Assembly (NCBI GenBank): GCA_002392645.1
Contig: DGHL01000062.1
Span: 215 to 11,952 of the forward strand
Reading direction: 5' to 3'
Length of the DNA: 11,738 bases
DNA from: Prevotellaceae bacterium UBA3849
GTDB lineage: Bacteria; Bacteroidota; Bacteroidia; Bacteroidales; Bacteroidaceae
In this document: positions 6,314-11,738 of the stretch, in pieces
How the letters are laid out: every line of letters begins with the position of its first letter
Numbering within the stretch: the first letter of the stretch is position 1
Program-made: the position numbers and the translations under genes
The notes under the pieces: generated by a model
What the model was told of the DNA's origin: nothing
Databases searched by the model: none
The model's input: only the letters and a program-made list of their open reading frames with translations

Positions 6314-8098
6314 CTATTTCTTTACAGGATGGATGGTCCAGCCTTTTGATGTGTGGTAAGTTGCATTGTTAGTATTGTTGTTGGCAGAGTTTCCGCGCAA
6401 GTTGGCATTGGCATTGAGCAATCCCTGATAAATTGGAAGGAATTCATGTCCTGCTATAAACGCATTGTAAGAACTCTTCAGCTCTGAGTCTTTTCCAATG
6501 TCACTGTAGTTTACTGCGTCTTTTACCTTTGCAGGGTCTGCTGAGCGGCGGAATGTGCCATGCTCCTTGAGCTGCTGCAGTCGGTCTGGAGCATAGAAGA
6601 ATCCCCAGCGTATGAGGTCGAAGCCACGGCCAAATTCACAACCGAACTCCTTAGGACGCTCTACGTTTGCTATCTGCTCGAAGAGTGCGTCTGCGTCAGC
6701 AAAATCTGACAACTGGAGGTTTGCCAGTTTTGCACGTGAGCGCACCTTATTAATCCAGTCGATAGCCTGTTGTGTAGGTCCGTTTACCTCATTCTCACAC
6801 TCGGCAGCGCGGAGCAGCACGTCAGAATAGCGCATAAGGCGCATATTGATACCACAGTACAATCCTGTTACAACACTTGAGTACAGTCCTGTGCGGAAGT
6901 TTGTATTCTTTGCTATTGGCAGACCACCATTGTTTTCGTTTACGATGATATTCTCCGTAGCCGACATCTTACTGCCGAATGCTGTATTTCCATATTCAAA
7001 ATTCTCCCAGTCATCCTCGTAGGTTCCGACAGTCCAGTAGAGACGAGGATCAAGAGTGTTGTTAATCGTTTTCTCTTCCTTAAAGAGGTTGTAAAGCCAT
7101 GGTGACGCTGCGAGATCAGCCCAACCGCCGAACTTAGATGGAGTGCAGTTTGACTCTATGGCATGTCCCTGCGTAGGGTTGGAAGTAGCATTCACAGGAG
7201 TCCACTCCAAATCTGCGCCTTGCGTGCCGTAGTCAAGGTACTGTACCTCGAAGAGGCTCTCATCGTTGTTCTCGTATGCAGAACCCTCACGGAAGTTATC
7301 ACCATAGTTAGCCATCAACTTGTATGAGCCATACTTCTGATTGCCACCATCAGAGGTGCTGAGAATGTCCTTCAGCACAGCAAGAGCCTCCTCATACTTG
7401 TGGCGCTGCATCAAAGCACGTGCATAGTAGCCGGCAGCAGCACCGCAGGTAGCACGTCCTTTGGCCCATTCGCCACCTTCGTCACGCTTTGGCAATAATG
7501 TCATGGCTTCCTTCAAATCTGCCTCTACTTGGTCGAAAACGGCATCATAGCTGCTACTTGGAAATGCCATTTTCTCAACAGACTCATACTGACCATAGTC
7601 TGTTACGAGTGGAGGGTTCTGATAGTATCCGGCGAGATTGTAATATGACAGACCTCGAAGGAAGAGAGCCTGGCCGCGTGCCTGCTTCTTAGTGTCAGAC
7701 ACACTTTCACTTTCTGCTGTTACACCTTCTGTTTTTTGCAATATAGAGTTACATACATTTATTGTATAGAACCAATCGCGCCAAGGCCAGTGAAGTCGTT
7801 CACCATCAACACCAGTAGAAATACCAGTAAGATCATCAGATTCTATATACCAACCTTGCGAACAGTTCCACACCTCGTCACCGCGACACATGTCAAAACC
7901 ATAACCTACACGTGAGTATGTGCCCTCCATACGTATGTGGTTATATGCGGCTATGACACATTCCTCCAGCTCATTGTCTGTATATCCAAATGTCGCCGAG
8001 GTCTGTCTGTTTGGATTTATCAACTCCAACTTGTCATCGCACGATGTCAGTGCGGTGATGCCGAGCATTAGGGCTAATGAATATTTATATAGTTTCAT
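6314..8098 (-). CDS. SusD/RagB-family outer-membrane glycan-binding lipoprotein
   Basis: SusD-like proteins form the lid over a SusC barrel and bind oligosaccharides for import. This one is 594 residues, with lipobox LTSC at Cys20 followed by the acidic DDK typical of surface export. The alpha-helical SusD fold is recognisable: the N-terminal segment NELEECVIAAYNHIR (43-57), then QARGQALFLRGLSYYNLAGYY (139-159), the TPR-like ATCGAAAGYYARALMQRHKYEEAL (216-239), then RLMRYSDVLLRAAEC..INKVRSRA (420-456), ERPKEFGCEFGRGFDLIRWGF (480-500) and the terminal HEFLPIYQGLLNANANLRGN (551-570). About 24 Asn-rich residues extend past that usual end. Aromatic residues around 103-111 (HWPWRDWFY) and 324-334 may help bind sugar, but this is a guess. 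It follows the susC-like gene after a 163-base repeat-filled gap and precedes the three-repeat lipoprotein by 28 bases. The leader is A-rich. Confidence 0.97.
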   Translation of the reverse strand: MKLYKYSLALMLGITALTSCDDKLELINPNRQTSATFGYTDNELEECVIAAYNHIRMEGTYSRVGYGFDMCRGDEVWNCSQGWYIESDDLTGISTGVDGERLHWPWRDWFYTINVCNSILQKTEGVTAESESVSDTKKQARGQALFLRGLSYYNLAGYYQNPPLVTDYGQYESVEKMAFPSSSYDAVFDQVEADLKEAMTLLPKRDEGGEWAKGRATCGAAAGYYARALMQRHKYEEALAVLKDILSTSDGGNQKYGSYKLMANYGDNFREGSAYENNDESLFEVQYLDYGTQGADLEWTPVNATSNPTQGHAIESNCTPSKFGGWADLAASPWLYNLFKEEKTINNTLDPRLYWTVGTYEDDWENFEYGNTAFGSKMSATENIIVNENNGGLPIAKNTNFRTGLYSSVVTGLYCGINMRLMRYSDVLLRAAECENEVNGPTQQAIDWINKVRSRAKLANLQLSDFADADALFEQIANVERPKEFGCEFGRGFDLIRWGFFYAPDRLQQLKEHGTFRRSADPAKVKDAVNYSDIGKDSELKSSYNAFIAGHEFLPIYQGLLNANANLRGNSANNNTNNATYHTSKGWTIHPVKK

Positions 8099-8115
8099 AT
8101 TTTATTTCTATTTTT

Positions 8116-8155
8116 GAAGTTAAGAAGGTAAGGAGTTATGAAGTTATGGAGTTAA
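8116..8155. repeat. Five-copy 8-bp tandem array in the susC-susD gap
   Basis: Five consecutive 8-bp units of the form G(A/G)AG(T/G)TA(A/T) lie at 8116, 8124, 8132, 8140 and 8148 (GAAGTTAA, GAAGGTAA, GGAGTTAT, GAAGTTAT, GGAGTTAA). The array ends 18 bases upstream of the susD-like start codon. Confidence 0.9.
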
Positions 8156-8202
8156 GACAAATGTGTTGAAACTTAATAAAGAAATAACGTAATGTCTTAA
8201 CT
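8150..8202 (-). other. 10-bp inverted repeat between susC and susD
   Basis: AGTTAAGACA at 8150-8159 and TGTCTTAACT at 8193-8202 are perfect reverse complements separated by 33 bases. Further imperfect pairing between the flanking arrays is possible. Neither strand has a following T-run, so it does not look like an intrinsic terminator. As RNA it could fold in the susC-susD spacer and affect processing or relative expression, which is inference. Confidence 0.6.
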
Positions 8203-8255
8203 ACTGCCTACTTAATTACTTCCTACTTAACTACTGATTTCTTAACTACTGACTA
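8196..8255. repeat. Four-copy 15-bp tandem array next to the susC stop
   Basis: Four units with exact 15-bp spacing begin at 8196, 8211, 8226 and 8241, each starting CTTAACTACT (CTTAATTACT in the second copy) followed by a variable 5-base tail. The array ends 6 bases before the susC-like stop codon (8262-8264). Read on the minus strand it is an AGTAGTTAAG series immediately after translation ends. Confidence 0.92.
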
Positions 8256-8261
8256 CTTGAT

Positions 8262-11200
8262 TTAGAATGAGAAGTTCACACCACACATAAAGCTTAATGC
8301 ACTTGGATATGAGCAGAAGTTAAAGCCTGGGGTGAATGTGCCCGGAGCAAAGTCCACGTTATATCCTTCATAACCTGTGATAGTAGCAAGATTCTGAGCT
8401 GACACATATATGCGTGCGTTACTTATCACTCCTCTGAACACTGAATTAGGTATGTTGTAACCCAACTCAACGTTGGCAATCTTCCAGTATGATGCGTTCT
8501 GTATCTTACGCTCGCTAAAGAGGTCATTCCATCCCAGCGATGCACCTGGATGTGTTATGTAAGTACGTGGTACGTCTGCGATATAAGTCTGACCATCAGC
8601 ACTCCACTTATTTGCACCAGTTATAGCAACTGCCTTGTTGCCATATCCATAACAAGAGTTTAGGACATTATATATATGGTCGCTAACGTGATATCCCAAT
8701 GCACCGTAAGTAGATACGCTAAGGTCAAAGCCCTTGTATTCCATGTGCAGGTTAAGACCGAAATTCATGTCTGGCATGCCACTGCCAAGTATCTTCTTAT
8801 CATCACCTGTAATCTGGCCATCACCATTAATATCTTCATAGTAGCAGTCGCCTACCTGTGCTCCTGGCTGATAAGTTGCCTGACCATGCTCTATGGCGTA
8901 CTGGTTGAGAGCATCGAGCTCTGCCTGAGTGCGTATAATACCTTTATATACCCAGCCATAGAACTGACCAATCTCCTGTCCTACATATGAAATGTAATCG
9001 CCGTCGTCCTGATATTTCTTGCCATCACCAAGTGCAAGCAGTTTGTTGCGCACGGTACTGATATTTGCAGTAATATCATACTTCAGTGGGTGGTCGTGGT
9101 TGCGGTATGTAGCAGATATCTCTATACCACAGTTGCGCATAGTAGCTGCATTGGCTGTAACGGTAGTATTGGCAAAGCCGCCGTTAGAAGGTACGGCAAC
9201 GTTGTAAAGCAAATCAGTTGACTTGTTCTTGAACCACTCGAATGAAAACTCTAAGCGGTTATTAAACATAGCCAGGTCAACACCGATGTTGGTTGTTGAT
9301 TTCTTTTCCCATGACAGCAATGGGTTCACAAAGTCAGATATAGCCGAGCCGCTTACTACGTTGTTGCCGAAGTTGTATTTCATATTATTACGACTCATCG
9401 TAGCCTGATAAACGTAATCACCTATACTCTCATTACCTAACTCACCATAACTTGCACGCAATTTAAACATATTGACAACGTCATGGCTGATAGGGAAGAA
9501 GTTTTCCTTATCAAAGCGCCAGCCAAGAGAGATAGAAGGGAACGTGCCCCAACGATGACTGCTTGACAAACGTGAGCTGCCGTCACGACGAATAACGCCT
9601 GAAACAAGGTATTTGCCAGCATAGTCATAGTTCAAACGACCAATAACAGAAGCGATGGCATGCTTATACTCAAAAGAGTTAGCATCACGTGTATCAGCAT
9701 TCTGTATCTGCAAGAAATAAGGCTCTGACATATTCTCACCCCATGCACCAAGCGTGTTTGTATTCTCTTCCTCATAGGTTATACCGCCAAGCAAGTTTAT
9801 ATGATGCTCACCGAATGTACCATCATAGGTGATTGTATTCTCTGCAAGAAAATCAGTATATTTACGAGTTCCCTTGTCTAACCGTTCACTCTCTTTTGGC
9901 AGATACACGTTATTACTCTGTATCCACGCAGACACCCAAGTCTTATCTGTTGCATGGGTAGAACTGTATGACAAGTTGAGTTTGTATGACAACTTATGAT
10001 TCTTGCTCTCCACACCAAGCATCTTAAGAATGTCAACATCAGCAGAACCCGTACCCACAAAGCGGTCAACGATAGTATTACGCGTAAGCATATTATTGAA
10101 AAGCAATGGGTTGCGCTGGCGTATATCACCATGTATCTTGTCGTAATACGTGCCATATCCATAAGAGTCATAACGATAGTCCTTTGCCGCACCAACTATG
10201 CCGTCGAGCACCCATGTTGACTCATCGTAAGCCTTGATGGTAGGCACTATGGTCAGAGTGTTCTGAATGACAGGGTCATTAGAGCCCCACAGACCTTCCA
10301 CATACTCTGCATCAGTGTTGGCACGAGCCATACCGTCTTGATTAGAGTGAGAGTAAACTAAAGACGTACGGAACTTAATGAACTTGGTGTCCATGGTGTT
10401 GTTTACACGTGCTGTGAAACGCTCGTAGTTAGGACCGGCGCCCTCAAGTGTTCCTTTTTGCTTAAAATAGTCAAGTGCAATATTATATGTGTTATTTGCA
10501 CCACCACCACTGAGGTTGATGTTATGGTTCTGACGTACACCTGTTTTGAACACTTCCTTGAACCAGTCAGTGTTGGTATTGTCCATGAAGTGCCACTTTC
10601 CGTCCTCGCCTATACTGTAGCCACCAGGAGCAGCAATACCTGAGTTTGTACAAGACTCGCCGAGGTACTGGCTGTACTGGTCGGCGTTCATCACGTCATA
10701 GACACCTGATGGTATCTTATCTACACCGAAATATCCTTTATAGTCCACCTTCAGTGGCTGATCTTTCTTACCATTTTTCGTAGTGATGATAATCACACCA
10801 TTAGCCGCACGTGAACCATAGATTGCACCTGCTGATGCGTCCTTCAACACCTGAATGGTCTCAATGTCGTTAGGAGAGAAGTCACGGATGGTAGTACCCA
10901 TAGGCACACCGTCGATGACGTAGAGAGGCGCGGTGCTACCAAACGTACCGAGACCACGGATGCGCACTGATGGGTCAGCGCCAGGCTGACCGTCACTGGT
11001 AATCTGCACACCGGCAACCTTACCCTCAAGCATGCTTGAGATATTTGAGTTGGAGACTCTCTTCAGTTCGTCTGCATTGACTACAGCCACAGAACCTGTC
11101 AGGTCGGCTTTCTTCTGTGTACCGTAACCCACTACGACTACCTGCTCAAGAAGTTGGTTTTCTGGTTCAAGTTCGATTGTTCCCAGTGTGGCGCGGCTGC

Positions 11201-11486
11201 GTACGGCTATCTCACGGTCTTTGTAGCCCACATAGCTTATAATAAGCGTAGCATCTGGTGAGACATTGATTTGGAAGTTACCGTCAAAGTCGGTAACGAT
11301 TCCTTCCTTTGAGCCATTGACCTTAACGGTAACGCCAATCAGTGGCTCACCGTTCTGATCTACAACCTGACCACCTGTCTTGATAGTCTGCGTCTGTTCT
11401 ACTGCGGTGCGTGCAGAGGCTGGCAAAGTCAGTCCACCTACGGCACCCGTCAACAGCATCATAGAAAATACTAGTTGTTTTCGCAT
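8262..11486 (-). CDS. SusC/RagA-family TonB-dependent outer-membrane transporter
   Basis: This 1074-residue barrel transporter is predicted to import oligosaccharides across the outer membrane using TonB/ExbBD energy, paired with the SusD-like lid encoded next to it. The Sec signal peptide spans residues 1-25 (ending LPASA). A carboxypeptidase-D-regulatory-like domain lies at about 37-107 (GGQVVDQNGEPLIGVTVKV, FDGNFQI, ISYVGYK). The TonB-box region is at about 115-128 (QVVVVGYGTQKKADLTGS). The plug domain is at about 130-240, with VRIRGLGT, PLYVIDGVP, IQVLKDASAGAIYGSRAANGVI. The remainder is the 22-strand-type barrel, ending in MCGVNFSF with a terminal Phe. There is no N-terminal STN domain, so control through a FecR-type anti-sigma partner is unlikely. 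It is the first gene of the operon, with a leader of about 118 bases. No SD sequence precedes the ATG. The exact substrate cannot be read from the sequence. Confidence 0.98.
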   Translation of the reverse strand: MRKQLVFSMMLLTGAVGGLTLPASARTAVEQTQTIKTGGQVVDQNGEPLIGVTVKVNGSKEGIVTDFDGNFQINVSPDATLIISYVGYKDREIAVRSRATLGTIELEPENQLLEQVVVVGYGTQKKADLTGSVAVVNADELKRVSNSNISSMLEGKVAGVQITSDGQPGADPSVRIRGLGTFGSTAPLYVIDGVPMGTTIRDFSPNDIETIQVLKDASAGAIYGSRAANGVIIITTKNGKKDQPLKVDYKGYFGVDKIPSGVYDVMNADQYSQYLGESCTNSGIAAPGGYSIGEDGKWHFMDNTNTDWFKEVFKTGVRQNHNINLSGGGANNTYNIALDYFKQKGTLEGAGPNYERFTARVNNTMDTKFIKFRTSLVYSHSNQDGMARANTDAEYVEGLWGSNDPVIQNTLTIVPTIKAYDESTWVLDGIVGAAKDYRYDSYGYGTYYDKIHGDIRQRNPLLFNNMLTRNTIVDRFVGTGSADVDILKMLGVESKNHKLSYKLNLSYSSTHATDKTWVSAWIQSNNVYLPKESERLDKGTRKYTDFLAENTITYDGTFGEHHINLLGGITYEEENTNTLGAWGENMSEPYFLQIQNADTRDANSFEYKHAIASVIGRLNYDYAGKYLVSGVIRRDGSSRLSSSHRWGTFPSISLGWRFDKENFFPISHDVVNMFKLRASYGELGNESIGDYVYQATMSRNNMKYNFGNNVVSGSAISDFVNPLLSWEKKSTTNIGVDLAMFNNRLEFSFEWFKNKSTDLLYNVAVPSNGGFANTTVTANAATMRNCGIEISATYRNHDHPLKYDITANISTVRNKLLALGDGKKYQDDGDYISYVGQEIGQFYGWVYKGIIRTQAELDALNQYAIEHGQATYQPGAQVGDCYYEDINGDGQITGDDKKILGSGMPDMNFGLNLHMEYKGFDLSVSTYGALGYHVSDHIYNVLNSCYGYGNKAVAITGANKWSADGQTYIADVPRTYITHPGASLGWNDLFSERKIQNASYWKIANVELGYNIPNSVFRGVISNARIYVSAQNLATITGYEGYNVDFAPGTFTPGFNFCSYPSALSFMCGVNFSF

Positions 11487-11539
11487 TGTTTGTAGGATTT
11501 GTTAGTAATAAATTATTCGTTTATGTATTGTTTGTCGCT

Positions 11540-11577
11540 GCAGTTAGTCGTAATAGCTATTGTGTGCAGTTAGTTGT
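11540..11577 (-). promoter_or_regulatory. Direct repeats flanking a palindrome in the PUL leader
   Basis: GCAGTTAGTCGT at 11540-11551 and GCAGTTAGTTGT at 11566-11577 differ at one base and are spaced 26 bases apart. Between them, AATAGCTATT at 11552-11561 is a perfect 10-bp palindrome. The element lies downstream of the predicted transcription start, so it would be in the mRNA leader as well as in DNA. It could be an operator or a leader-RNA site; it could also be chance. Confidence 0.4.
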
Positions 11578-11610
11578 CTTCTTTGTAATATTGTTTGGTA
11601 AATTCGCAGG

Positions 11611-11640
11611 CAAAGTTAATAATTTTATTTTAAAATGAAA
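11611..11640 (-). promoter_or_regulatory. Bacteroidota-type promoter of the PUL operon
   Basis: On the minus strand, TAACTTTG (complement of 11611-11618) matches the Bacteroidota -7 consensus TAnnTTTG exactly. TTTC (complement of 11637-11640) is a 3-of-4 match to the -33 TTTG element, with an 18-base AT-rich spacer. Transcription would start near 11605, about 118 bases upstream of the susC-like ATG. Confidence 0.65.
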
Positions 11641-11656
11641 GATTTTTTATTAAAAA

Positions 11657-11683
11657 AATGCAAAAAAGAGACTTTTTTGCATT
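11657..11683. promoter_or_regulatory. 12-bp inverted repeat upstream of the PUL promoter
   Basis: AATGCAAAAAAG (11657-11668) and CTTTTTTGCATT (11672-11683) are perfect reverse complements around a 3-base centre. The element begins about 17 bases upstream of the -33 candidate, a usual place for an activator site. Read on the minus strand it is followed by a T7 run, so it could instead be a weak A/T-rich terminator for a minus-strand gene beyond the right edge. Related TGCAA words recur at 11687-11706. Confidence 0.5.
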
Positions 11684-11738
11684 GTCTGCAATCTGTACTT
11701 TGCAATTTTTCATGGTGGGTTCTAATAATTCCCGCTGT

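Noticed and set aside
8116..8255. Possible CRISPR array in the susC-susD gap
   Set aside because: Units are only 8 and 15 bp and directly abutting, with no unique spacers and no cas genes.
11630..11737. Minus-strand frame open from the right edge to a stop at 11630-11632, possibly a gene's 3' end
   Set aside because: It runs through the inverted repeat and the promoter's -33 region, is very A/T-rich and gives an implausible peptide. About 36 codons are too few to support a gene.

Overview
The window looks like a chromosomal segment of a Bacteroidota bacterium, most likely a gut-type Prevotellaceae or Bacteroidaceae member. The reasons are an adjacent SusC/SusD pair, lipoproteins with acidic residues just after the lipobox cysteine, starts preceded by A-rich rather than Shine-Dalgarno sequence, and a promoter matching the Bacteroidota -7 consensus (TAnnTTTG). 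The genus assignment is inference; there is no 16S or other marker here.

Left part (1-2123): the 3' two-fifths or so of infB (translation initiation factor IF-2) runs off the left edge on the + strand. It ends before a strong hairpin at 1390-1459, which appears to serve as a shared terminator. A convergent minus-strand gene at 1626-2123 encodes a small YfcE/MJ0936-type metallophosphoesterase.

Right part (2326-11618): a four-gene minus-strand polysaccharide utilisation locus (PUL). In transcription order it reads promoter (11611-11640), SusC-like TonB-dependent transporter (8262-11486), SusD-like glycan-binding lipoprotein (6314-8098), a three-repeat lipoprotein in the SusE/SGBP position (4366-6285), a GH43 endo-arabinanase-type lipoprotein (2393-4288), and an intrinsic terminator (2326-2365). 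The likely substrate is arabinan or an arabinose-containing pectic side chain, inferred from the GH43 enzyme. In this model the surface lipoproteins bind and cut the polymer, and the SusCD complex imports the oligosaccharides using TonB-derived energy. No regulator, exo-acting arabinofuranosidase or inner-membrane transporter lies in the window, so the locus may continue past 11738 or depend on genes elsewhere.

Intergenic DNA: the gaps hold short tandem repeats related to AGTTAAG, and three of the arrays overlap or abut a stop codon. The susC-susD gap is almost entirely repeat and contains a 10-bp inverted repeat. Upstream of the PUL promoter is a 12-bp inverted repeat, and the leader carries a direct-repeat pair around a palindrome.

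I see no CRISPR array, tRNA, rRNA, insertion sequence or phage gene. I do not see a clearly new biological system; the least explained protein is the three-repeat lipoprotein.
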